In this document: piece after piece, positions 22,955 to 32,765 of the stretch
Position numbering within the stretch: position 1 is the first letter of the stretch
Layout: each line of letters begins with the position of its first letter
Assembly (NCBI GenBank): GCA_014905825.1
Contig: JACGCN010000001.1
Coordinates: 2,852,001-2,916,000, forward strand
DNA length: 64,000 bases
Source: Lyophyllum atratum
Taxonomy: Eukaryota; Basidiomycota; Agaricomycetes; Agaricales; Lyophyllaceae
Direction: 5' to 3'
Program-made: the position numbers and the translations under genes
Notes under the pieces: model-generated
What the model saw: the letters and a program-made list of their open reading frames with translations, nothing else
Told to the model about the DNA's origin: nothing
Databases searched by the model: none

Positions 22955-23949
22955 ATGCCCGGACCAGAAGAAGTTCCACAAGACGAAAAGCAATGCCGTA
23001 TCTGTCTCGACGGCGTCGCCGCCCAGCCAGAGCTTGGGCGTCTCATCCGCCCATGCCTTTGTAAGGGCTCAATCAGTGTACGCACCACTAAACCCTCCTA
23101 ATTATCAAGTCTGAACGCCTTTTCCCTGTCAGTACGTTCACATTAAGTGTCTTCAGAAATGGAGGAACACTTCCGCTTCAAAGAGTGCCTTCTTTGCATG
23201 TCCCCAATGTCGATATCAGTACCGCTTTACCCGTACTAGAATCGCCGGAATTGCCACCAATCCAGGTATGTCGAACAGCCACCGCTCTTCATGTGCAGCA
23301 GCGCATAACTACTAACACCTCGGACAGTCATTGTAGGGGGGATCTCTGGCCTAATTTTTACCTTCATCGTCATGCTCGCCTCTTTCATCACAACGTTCTT
23401 CATGACTTTGTTCGAGGAACCGTCCTACGTCTTCGCTCCCTCGTTCTTCTACATCTCACCCTTGGGCCTTGTGCAGGATCTTATAACAGCAGTACTTCGG
23501 ATCCTCAAAGATGAGGACGTCGCCGGCCTGTTCAATGATATACCCAGGAGACCTAAAGCACCCTCAGGTGTTGTTCCCCCACTGACGGATTCACAACCAA
23601 GAGGCTTCCTGATGAGCTTCGTACGGAGATTCGTTTTGGGTCTTCCTATGGTGGGCGCTGGATCACTTGTCTATATGCTTCTTTCGGCTCCTTTTATTGG
23701 CCCACTGCAATGGTTGGCGCGGCACCGAGGAGGCCGGAGGAGACGAGACCAGTCTCGGGACATAGCAGCGATGGTCATAGTCGCTCTCGTGGTTTTGGGC
23801 GCTGTAAGGTTTGTCCCTTGTTCCCCCCCACATCTCGCCTCTCCTTACGCGACTCGTAAAGGGCCCTGTATCAAGTCTTTCGGGTGACAGAAGCTGCCAC
23901 AAAACGCCTACTTCTTCGAGCCGAGGACGCCATCTTAGAGGTCAATTGA
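22955..23949 (+). CDS. MARCH-type membrane RING-CH E3 ubiquitin ligase
   Basis: Four exons (22955-23077, 23133-23265, 23328-23808, 23862-23949) give 274 aa. The N-terminus is a C4HC3 RING-CH finger: CRICLDG, a loop, RPCLCKGSIS, then YVHIKCLQKWRN and CPQCRYQYRF. Hydrophobic segments follow (GGISGLIFTFIVMLASFITTFFMTLF, FVLGLPMVGAGSLVYMLLSAPFIGPL, AAMVIVALVVLGAV), with a basic cytosolic loop (RHRGGRRRRDQSR). The arrangement resembles fungal MARCH/Doa10-like small ligases that ubiquitinate membrane proteins. The start at 22955 puts the finger 14 residues from the N-terminus; no upstream in-frame ATG looks better. The gene diverges from the carrier gene with only about 150 bp between starts, so the two probably share a promoter. 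Confidence 0.85.
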
Positions 23950-24389
23950 ATGCTTGGTTATACTCTACAGCATTCAACTCTATACCACGCGGCATCTTCA
24001 GAACTTTCTTTCTATCCCAACTGGTAATCTTAACTTCGCTGGGTTAAATGACATATTTATATTCCCTTGTGATTTGTAAATGTATCTGTCTATGTTACTC
24101 AAGACCTCGTCCTTCTTCTGATTCCGTTTCAATGATGCCATTGGATGACCGGCTTCTTGGCGAACATGCTCTTCTTTCCTTCTCAGCTTTTATCTCTCGC
24201 TATACACGACAAAAGAAAGCCAGATCACATCCCGTCAACGACCACCTTTAGATACTCATGTCGGCAGGAAGATGTGAGATGTCACTGCTAGCGGAAGAAT
24301 AAATCAGTTCGATGCTTTTGAAGCACATCGTATAAACACACACTACTCGCATGGAGCTGGGTAATCAAGTCTTCGCGGAAGTCGCCGTG
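23950..24389. other. Intergenic stretch between convergent genes
   Basis: 3' flanks of the MARCH-type ligase and the secreted repeat protein. No gene or repeat is seen beyond short chance ORFs. Confidence 0.5.
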
Positions 24390-25247
24390 CTAGATATCGT
24401 TGATGTGGACGTTCCCATTGCCGACGGCGGGGCGGCCGTTGTCGTAGCGTTCAATGTCACAGTCTTGGTTGTTCCCTGAGAAGCGAGGAACAATCACGGA
24501 GCCAGTAGCTGTGAGGACAGTTACAGGCTCAGTAGTGGAAGGAGGGTTGGTCGGTGCTGGGGAGGTCGTAGCCGTAGAATTCAGCGTGACAGTCCTCGTG
24601 GTTCCCTGAGACGCAAAAACTATCACCGAACCGGTTGCTGTAAGAACGGTGTACGGGACAGTGGAAGGACCCGAAGTGCTCGTGCTCGCACGTGCGGGTG
24701 GATTCGTTGTCGTTAAGTTCAATGTGACGGTGCTGGTCGTCCCGTGGGAGGCAAAAACGATAGCAGATCCAGTAGCAGTCAAGACAGTGAAAGGTTCGAC
24801 TGCGCCAGAAGACGTCGCCTTCGCAGCTCCAAGCACACTTGTAGGTTTGCTCGCGAAGCCAATGTTGCTCTCAACTATTGCACCAAACACGTTAGTTTGC
24901 AGAGCTGGATTCTCGTGGCTCCACGTACTAGCAAGCTTCTTAGCTCTTGCTTGTTCAAGGAGCGTCGCCTTCAGACCCTCCGCTAATATGATTCAGTTGA
25001 GCTGACAACTAGCACCACGCTGAATAGTGGTATTACCTTGATCTGCTTGTAATTTATACTGTTTATATTGCGCAATCAACTCGAGGATAGTAGCTGGTGT
25101 GATGGGTTAAATTAGCCAATACCTCTGAATTGAATCTGACGCACCATTTTCGTTTCGTCGCAAAGATGACACCAATTTGGACGTTGGGAGAGCGAAAACA
25201 TTGTTGGTAAGCAGTGCTGTCAACAGCAAAAGAAAGAGGTATTGCAT
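24390..25247 (-). CDS. Secreted Ser/Thr-rich repeat protein
   Basis: Exons 25247-25145, 25093-25037 and 24982-24390 give 250 aa. A clear signal peptide opens the protein (MQYLFLLLLTALLTNNVFA, likely cleaved before LPTSK). After a short helical part, three imperfect repeats of about 45-50 residues carry the core VLTATGSxIVFASxGTTxTVTLN, separated by Thr/Ser/Pro-rich linkers suited to O-glycosylation. The third repeat is broken: near 24484 an extra base moves the frame, and the other frame continues the repeat (QGTTKTVTLNATTTAAPP). The annotated C-terminus after GSVIV is therefore probably not the original one. I recognise no enzyme or binding domain; a cell-wall-associated or secreted function is inferred. 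A canonical TATA box lies 75 bp upstream. Confidence 0.65.
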
Positions 25248-25321
25248 AGTGGGATTATTTTCCAATTTTGAGATGGAGGTGAGGCTAGCCAGAGCAAAGG
25301 AACAGCATCGCAGAGCCGTCG

Positions 25322-25329
25322 TATTTATA
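25322..25329 (-). promoter_or_regulatory. TATA box of the secreted repeat protein gene
   Basis: TATAAATA on the minus strand, 75 bp upstream of the ATG at 25247. Position and match to the consensus are both good; no transcript data support it. Confidence 0.5.
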
Positions 25330-25524
25330 TGATCGGAGTTGATGGTTGTGAGGAAGATATAAAAAGCCATCAGCGATGTAAAAGCTGTGTCAATTTCAGG
25401 CTTCTCGACAATGTAATTAGTTGATCAAAAGTAGGTGGTATCTGGGTGGTATAGTCGTCCGTCTGCGATGATTGAATAGACGAATGTAAGTATGAGCTTT
25501 CAGAGTCCATAATAGTGGTATAGT

Positions 25525-26185
25525 TCATAGTGTAATCAGGGCGCCGACCAGAGCACTGCAGACAACAGTGAGGAGGCCGATCGCATGTGATGAGCTCAAG
25601 CCAAATGTAGGTGCGCCAACTGCAGAATTGGTATGTGTGGCTTGAGATGCTGCCGAGCCTGCTGCTCCAGTCGCAACAGTATACAAAGAGCCACCAAACG
25701 ACGTCGCGACACCTCCAGCAGATCCAGCAAGAGTGATTGCTTGGCCGCCTACACTTGTGACGACTGTGAGGGCCTGTCCACCGACGGCTAGTATGTTTGA
25801 GATTAGTGAAAAAATGAGTCTAGACAGGTTGCTACACGCACAGGTGACTGTTGCGAATACACCACCAGCGACACTAGTAACATCACTAACAACATTACCA
25901 CCAGCTGATGTTATGTCGCTAATGATGGAAGCTCCTGAGTAAGTAGAAGAGCCGCGTCAACTTGAGTGCCAACAAATCGCTAGTCATAGCTGACCTGGTC
26001 CAGTGACTGCAGACGCTGCAGCGGACGTGATCGAGTCGAAGACACTACCGACTATTGATAAATGAGTTTATGATAATTCAAACTGTTTTGGGAAACATAC
26101 TTTGGCGATGTTCGAGCTCAGGAGCGGCATTCACAGCAATGGAAGAGGCGGCCAAGAAGCAGAAGACGGCGAATTTGAAGAACAT
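25525..26185 (-). CDS. Small secreted, probably GPI-anchored Gly/Ser/Thr-rich protein
   Basis: Four exons (26185-26101, 26051-25995, 25934-25842, 25787-25525) give 165 aa. The N-terminus is a signal peptide (MFFKFAVFCFLAASSIAVNA, cleaved near APELEHR). The mature part is made of short repeats of the form S-x-GG-x(3-4)-T-x-(A/T)S (SAGGNVVSDVTSVAGGVFATVT, split here by an exon border; SVGGQALTVVTSVGGQAITL). The C-terminus is a Ser/Gly region followed by a hydrophobic tail (HAIGLLTVVCSALVGALITL), the layout of a GPI signal. Charged residues are nearly absent after residue 45. It lies head-to-tail with another secreted repeat protein, but the two share no obvious sequence similarity. Probably a cell-surface or wall protein. 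Confidence 0.65.
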
Positions 26186-26380
26186 TGTGGGAGGAAGGCG
26201 AAAGTAAAGAATGTATGGCCTCCATTACTTATTAGCGACTTTTATGCAAAAAGAAAATGCGGTGTGAGGGCGACTCCGCATGCAGGTGGTGCACTGCGGA
26301 CACAGCCGAGGATTACGTCATAGCCGAGCAACGGTCGAGAATGGAGATGATTGCGGGCATCAGTGCCAACCCGTAGATCA

Positions 26381-27433
26381 ATGCCTCGCGCTATCATCTC
26401 GCCGTCAGTCCTCGCCTCGGATTTTGGCAATTTGTCTGCAGAATGCAAGCGCATGATGAAGCATGGCGCTGAATGGCTGCATATGGGTCAGTCGTGCCAC
26501 ACTCTACCCGTAATGCGCCACTAATTTAGAGTACAGATGTCATGGACGGGTGATCACTATCTCACATCTCATAGGTCCTTTCTCACAGCGATCCCCAGCC
26601 ATTTCGTACCCAACATCACCATGGGCAAGTTCTGACATTCTCTTTGAATCTATGACCATATCAATATCTGCTCGTACCAGGCGCGCCGATCCTTTCCTGC
26701 GTCCACAAGGGCGTACCAGGTATATTTATGGACTGTCATATGATGGTCTCCCAGCCCGAGAAAGTAACACATTCCGATTCCTGCATTATCTGATTCTTAT
26801 CAACGCCCGTTCAAGTGGGTGAATGACATTGCCGACGCAGGCGGCGCGCTATATTGCTTCCACCTCGAGGCGACGAGTGAGTACCTGTGCTGCTGCGCTC
26901 CGGAGGTGGACTGCTCATCCCAGACTCTCTAGCTGAACCTGTGTCGCTTATACGTGCTATTCACAACAGGAACATGAAAGCTGGCGTAGCCATTTCTCCC
27001 GATACCCCATCAACGGCTATTACAGATGAAATCGCAGACGCAGCTGACATGCTCCTCGTAATGACAGTTTACCCAGGTGAGGATGAGACTGTTTAGCCCT
27101 GCGGTTACACCCGTTTAACAATGATCGTAGGCCGAGGAGGGCAGAAGTTCCTTGAACGGTGCGTTCCCAAAGTGGCGGAGCTCCGCGCACGGTTCCCCAA
27201 CAAGGATATTGAAGTCGATGGAGGTGTTGGGCCAAAAACAATAGATGCCTGTGCTCAGGCAGGTATGTTGTACATATTGTCCTATGATTGAACCTTTCGG
27301 TTGAGTTGGTCGATCAGGAAGCAATGTTATCGTCGCAGGAACGGCCATCTTTGGAGCAGAGGACCCGGCGAAGGTGATTGCCACTCTTAGGTCCACCGTG
27401 GACGCCGAACAAGCGAAAAGAAGTCGCCCGTAG
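26381..27433 (+). CDS. RPE1: Ribulose-phosphate 3-epimerase
   Basis: Interconverts ribulose 5-phosphate and xylulose 5-phosphate in the pentose phosphate pathway; a metal-dependent TIM barrel. Eight exons (26381-26486, 26537-26549, 26599-26624, 26681-26763, 26816-26876, 26933-27076, 27131-27262, 27318-27433) give 226 aa, the normal length. Visible motifs: IISPSVLASDFGNL, WLHMDVMDGHFVPNI (metal-binding His and Asp), GIFMDCHMMV, VAISPDTPS, VYPGRGGQKFL (family PGFGGQKF, with Phe replaced by Arg), IEVDGGVG (catalytic Asp) and VIVAGTAIFG. Exon 2 is 13 nt. The intron after exon 3 uses a GC donor (GCAAGT). Confidence 0.95.
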
Positions 27434-27663
27434 ATGACATGAACCCGAGTTGAAGGGGGAGTTGCCAATAGATGTATAAGTTCTGTAGATCGTTGGAGAT
27501 GGTGATTTCTAAAATGTGTCAAATGCATTTGCCTAGAGTATCAATACGTAGACCCAGCAGTCTAAAGGTGTATAAAGTATGATCAATTGCGCAACGATAG
27601 GTAATATAAGATATGGTGAAGGGCTTCGGTTCATGTCCCCTGGATATTTTCGAAAAAATGCTT

Positions 27664-30027
27664 TCACCACTGAAGCCATTCACCATACATATTAGGCCGT
27701 TCACCACGAATATAACCCTCAAACGTTCTCTTCAAGACGGTGGCCCAATCAAGGTCTCGTCGGTCAACAACATCAGGGAATCCGTCAGGAGTCTCGTTAA
27801 GATTTGAAGACGATATGCTAGTAGTTATGTTGCGAGCTGATCGCTCACCAGCGGCGAATTGGTCCCCCAAGTCTGGCCAATTCCTGGCTCGGTCAAATGG
27901 TTTCCACCTAATCAGAAATCAGTGGAAGTTAAATGAAGGTGTGTTGCTTTATTACCAGAAGTTGTGGAAGTGATAAGAGTAAGCGCCCTTGAAAAACCCA
28001 TTGAAACCCATCGCCTGAGGCGCTGCGCTGTCAACCACCGGAGTTTCAAAGAAGTCTGCAAAGCTAGCGAGGTGTGTTAAAGCCAACGCGCGTTATGTTT
28101 ACGCATGGCGCTTACTCTGTGAAGTAGGGTTGAGGTGGCCGATCTCGCTGGTAGTTCTCCGTGTTGAGCCACGCGGAATCAAACAGTGCGTCAGGGAGGC
28201 GAAGTAAAAGCTCTTCGAGATGAGCATCCTGGGTGTAACGAGAAATGGTCATTGGATGAAAATCCAGATCATTCTTGAGGGCACTCCGGAAGAGGAATGT
28301 GCCCAACGCCGAATTCTTGTTCATATGCAGGACAGCAGTATTGTATCGTTTCAGCCGTGACCATCGATATGCAAAAGCACCCTTCCACCCCCACAACTCT
28401 TCCCAGTCCCGGAGGAAGATTGTGTCTGCATCAAGGTACGTACCGCCGAATCGATGGCAGAGGACAAAACGCGCCATGTCGGATAGAATAACAGACATAC
28501 GATCGTATGTGGATGAGGATTTTGAGCCGGCACGATTGAGAAGGTTTTCAGAATCCGGCTTCGTGGCAGTCCCTTCAGAGTCATCTTCCTTTGGCTGGTC
28601 ATCTTGTGGAACAGCGATGATTTTGCCACCGGAATTGAAGAGATCCCGGTTTCGCCATTCATCTTTCAACTCAGGCACGCCATCCTAGCTGTTCCGTCGT
28701 ATTCCAAAGTTTGAAATAGATGACTTCCTTGAACCTGGGATGAAGGAAAGGCGACGCCCAAGGATTCTTTTTTAGTTCACTGAACATGTCCCGCACCGCG
28801 GAAGGGTTGGGAACTGCTGCGGCGGGGCCTGGGTTGATCCACATCCAGAATTGTGGGCGGCAAAGTGTGGCGTCGGGCGGCGTTTGAAGGTGCAGTCCAG
28901 TATTTTGAGTGTAAAGGAATGATAGAAGAGCCGTATAAGGCTTGTCGGTAAATGGGCCAGTCCAAAACATATGGAACACGCGCGGATTCTCCGGGTCGCA
29001 GGGATCAGGCAGGGACGCGTAAGGCCTGTGCTGCACCATAGGCGGGAGAGAAATAGGCGGCTTTTCCAATTTTCCTGCCTCCATGGGTGCCTGCACGCCA
29101 CTTGGCTCGGCCTTGACGTTTTCACGCGTTGCAAGGCCATGACTCGCGATCGGGTTACCAGTATCTGCGTCCTCCATATAGATATACTTCCATTCAGTCA
29201 AATTTCCTCTCCTGAGTCTGTTCCCATTGTCCAGCCCAGCCCCGGAGCGGAGGACTTCTAAGCAGTCACGCACATACTAAAGCTCGTTCAGAGAATAAAG
29301 CAATGTGGAAGTTTCAAACATACCTTCTTTTCCGAAAAGTCGCAATGGTCCATAATCACATCTAGATCTGCCACACTTCCTGGGACAGGCCGTGGAGGAT
29401 AGGCTGTATCGCGAGACTTGGGTTTGATGTCCAGATAGGTGCGTTTTGGACCAATACCTCGCGTAGAGTTGGCAAAACCTAGAGGACCTCGCGTTGGGTC
29501 GCGTCGTGGTGGGATACCAGGGTTATGTGGTGCTACGCGGAAACCAACTTGCTCTGGTACTGCATATCATGTTATATGAGAAGGTCGATAGGCACGGGCA
29601 TAATTGAAGTCTTACTTGAACGACGGCTTGGATAGTGTCCACTGGTAATCTCCCAGTGCCATATGCGCTGGATGTCTTCGCGCTCGAAGATAAGCGTCGA
29701 AGGGTCGCCGATGAAGGGTCGTGGCCACTTCTTGGCCTGTGTACCGAATCTCTTCGTGAAAGCAAACACGATAAACACGAAGAGAAGAAAGCCAAAGAGC
29801 AATACAGCAGAGCCTGCTCTACGACCGAAGCGGAGGACACTCGAAGAATGTAGGCGTCGAAGGTTAGGAAGAAAGAATCGCAGCCGGCGGCTGCGGACAC
29901 CTGGTATTGGCAATGATATTGGAATGAACCATGACGAGGGGTGGCGAAGGCCGAGCTTCTCCTGGACCGCCGATGAATTGGAGTAGTTGGGAAGGCTGGT
30001 ATGAGAAAAGTATCCCGAACTAGCCAT
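27664..30027 (-). CDS. DXD glycosyltransferase, type II membrane protein (one frame break)
   Basis: Exons 30027-29616, 29559-29324, 29276-28116, 28063-27956 and 27907-27664 rebuild a protein of about 719 aa. The N-terminal cytosolic tail (about 70 residues) is followed by a TM anchor (AVLLFGFLLFVFIVFAF), then a luminal catalytic region with RVFHMFWTGPFTDKPY, DMARFVLCHRFGGTYLDADT (the DXD nucleotide-sugar site) and FHNFWWKPFDRARNWP. This is the GT32-like family that includes Och1-type and alpha-1,4-transferases, acting in the Golgi on glycans or glycolipids. The frame breaks at 28684-28685: CTAGGATGG appears to hold one G too many, since CTAGATGGC restores a normal VPELKDEW continuation. An upstream in-frame ATG at 30063 is also possible. 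The acceptor and substrate are unknown. Confidence 0.75.
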
Positions 30028-30221
30028 TGCCCTTGTGAGAGGCAGTCGTTTAGAGGTTAGCACGTGGGAAGCTTGTTTTGATCACGCCAGCCAACATCAA
30101 TGTCTATGGAGCACATATGTTCTAATTGATTTATGGACATGCAATACTAACGTAACAGTAGAGAGTAGGTAGTACACTGCGGACTCAGGGACAAGCGTCT
30201 TTTTCACATTCGAACAGAACC

Positions 30222-32556
30222 TCAGACGGATCCCAGCGTCTGCAGAGACTGCAACTCCAAGTCGGCTTGGTCAGTGGGCACGGTCAAAACACGCATGGTG
30301 TTAGTATGACCGAGACCACCCTTCCAACCTTGCACAGCAATGATGGTGGAACCGGGGGTAATGATATTGAGCGCAAGCGCGCTGCGCAGGCCAAATCGGA
30401 TGCGATTGTCAACCTGCGTAACGATTGTTGGTAACAAACACTTTCCATAGCCAACTCTCGCACTCACATCAGTTTGCCATTGGTGGTTTTGGATACCTCT
30501 GGGCTCGGGATACCAGAAAGGATAGCAGCCACGGTGCAGGTGTATTTGGCGAGCGGTTTGTTCGTTGCGGGTGACTAAGGCCACAAGCTCCTTCAGAGAT
30601 TGCTATCGAATAGGACCAGGGCAACTTACCCGTCAGGATGGGAATTCTAGGACGGTATTTGGAAATGAGCCGTGCAGTGTTTCCGCTGGTGGACAGCACG
30701 ATGATGGCGCTCGCGCCCTGCTCAGAAGCAGCTGCCACAGATGCAATGGCGACAGTCTCCACAGTCTCCGTTGGCCGGGTCTGGATGGACCTGATCTCCT
30801 CGTACAACGGTGGGTAGCAGATGGCAGACTCTGCGAGCAGGCATGTCTCAGCCATCATCAGGACTAGAGCGTACAGACTATCAATGCGATTATGAGGTAG
30901 AAGCAATAGGCAGCAAACCAGATTGGATGGGGTATTGTCCCTTGGCTGTCTCTCCAGACAACATAACGCAGTCCGCTCCGTCAAGAACAGCATTTGCGAC
31001 ATCGCTGACTTCAGCACGGGTAGGTCGAGGGTTGTACTATGTTGAAAGTGAGAATTGGAAGGTTATAGGACGAAGGTAGAGCTGCATTACTGTCATTGAC
31101 TAGAATATGACGAGACATTTAACATTTTGCAAAGAGGAATGAAGATATTCGCACCTCAAGCATTTGGGTAGCAACAATGACAGGTTTGCCGACAATGTTG
31201 CATTTCGCGATCATCATCTTCTGTGCCAAAAAGACCTGAGACGCGGGGATCTCGATACCCAAGTCACCACGAGCGACCATAACGCCGTCTGTCTCCTTCA
31301 AAATCTCGTCAAAGTTCATTACACCTTGCTCATTCTCGATCTTAGAGATGATCTTGATGTTGGCGCCATCTGGGCCGAGAACAGTACGAATATCCCTGAC
31401 ATCCTGGCCGCGACGAATAAAAGAAGCAAAAACCATGTCCACACCATTCTGGACACCGAACTGCAAATCGGCTTTATCTTTCTCGAGAGGGCAGGGAGGT
31501 CAACGTCTGTCTTGGGGAGATTGACACCCTTGCGCGAGGAGATGACTCCGCTGTTCAAGGTGCGAACATGAACGTTGCTCCCGTCGATAGAGAGCACTAG
31601 AAGAGATAGAATGCCTATAAAGATGTAAATTAGGTCAATCGTTCTAAGGCATAAGATTGCTGCTAACCATCATCGACATAGATAAGTTTGCCGGGGGCGG
31701 TGACTTTGGGCAAGTTTTTCTATCATATGGCGGAGCTCAGCTCTAGGTCCTCACAGTGAATAGCTAGTACGTACATAGTCCACGTAGACAACCTTGTCAT
31801 CGCAGATGTCTTGATATTTGGGGTCAGTAGAGATGATGAACTCGTGACCAGCAGGGACATTGATCTGTTCATGCCAGGGATGGTCAGATTAAGCATATGA
31901 CAGGCCTTTGAACCAAGTGAAGCTCACGTCAATCCCATCTCTTGTTGCGCCAGTGCGGATTTCAGGGCCTTTCTGTACATCATTGTCCAGTCAGAATATA
32001 ACCAAATTGGATGGTGGGAGATAAATAACGGACCGTGTCAAGAGCAATCGCGACTGGGCGACCATTTGGGTTGGCTAGAATAGAAGAGTGATTAACATAG
32101 TGCATTTAAGCAGATAAAAGGACCGCACCCGCCACCATCTTTCTGGTGTTATCAATAACACTTTGGTGATAATCGTATGAACCATGGGAAAAGTTCATGC
32201 GAACTGTTAGATGGTTAACCTGGAACAGAAAGAGACAAAGTATATGCGATCGACATACCAACATTGACACCAGCATTGCGGAGCTCTGCGAGTTTCTCAA
32301 CGGTGTTGACCTTGGGTCCTAAAGAGAGGATATGGCATGAATGTGTGTCCTTCCAACTCTCGATGGCATGATATACCGATCGTAGCGATGATGGACGTCT
32401 ACCGTCGTGTCAGCCTGGGATAGATAACAAAATTGGAGCTGGACGACATACTTTGCGAAGAAACTTGGTTTGTTCAGTTGGAATAGGTGCATAAGCAGTG
32501 TTGAGAGTGGAAGTCCACTCGAGCTGAGAACGGATGCCTTCGTCGTTGGGATACAT
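30222..32556 (-). CDS. PYK1: Pyruvate kinase (one frame break)
   Basis: Final step of glycolysis: phosphoenolpyruvate plus ADP to pyruvate plus ATP. Fourteen exons (32556-32452, 32398-32377, 32318-32259, 32203-32129, 32074-32034, 31972-31928, 31864-31775, 31719-31668, 31614-31155, 31099-31091, 31036-30919, 30863-30630, 30574-30468, 30413-30222) give 536 aa once one missing base is allowed. Seen: [71 protein letters not shown] (catalytic Lys), [32 protein letters not shown] and [17 protein letters not shown]. The break is near 31484-31489, where CTCTCGAGAAAG lacks a base and [10 protein letters not shown] would be restored by adding it. Exon 10 is 9 nt and supplies SMT. A broken sole pyruvate kinase would be hard to tolerate, so a sequence error is likely. 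Confidence 0.9.
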
Positions 32557-32594
32557 TTTCACGGTAGTTGATGTGAAAGGGAAAGGATGAAGAA

Positions 32595-32600
32595 TTTATA
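32595..32600 (-). promoter_or_regulatory. Possible TATA box of the pyruvate kinase gene
   Basis: TATAAA on the minus strand about 40 bp upstream of the pyruvate kinase ATG. Highly expressed glycolytic genes often carry one, but the spacing implies a very short leader. Confidence 0.3.
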
Positions 32601-32765
32601 GGGAGGCGGTATAATACCGCTTATCGATGAACGTTCGATCACGTTCAGGGGGCGCTTGTTACATCATTTTCAAATAATCTATCCAAACCCTTAACCATGC
32701 TACAATTTGGTTCGTTGCAAAGCAAGTCGACAAAACAATTCGTACAGTACATAAGAAAATTCAGC

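Noticed and set aside
24390..26185. Tandem duplication of the two secreted proteins
   Set aside because: Both are Ser/Thr-rich with signal peptides, but their repeats, exon structure and C-termini differ and no alignable core is seen.
27664..30221. A secondary-metabolism or carbohydrate gene cluster linking the glycosyltransferase, pyruvate kinase, epimerase and sugar transporter
   Set aside because: The genes are unrelated in pathway step, interleaved with housekeeping genes, and show no shared promoter motif.
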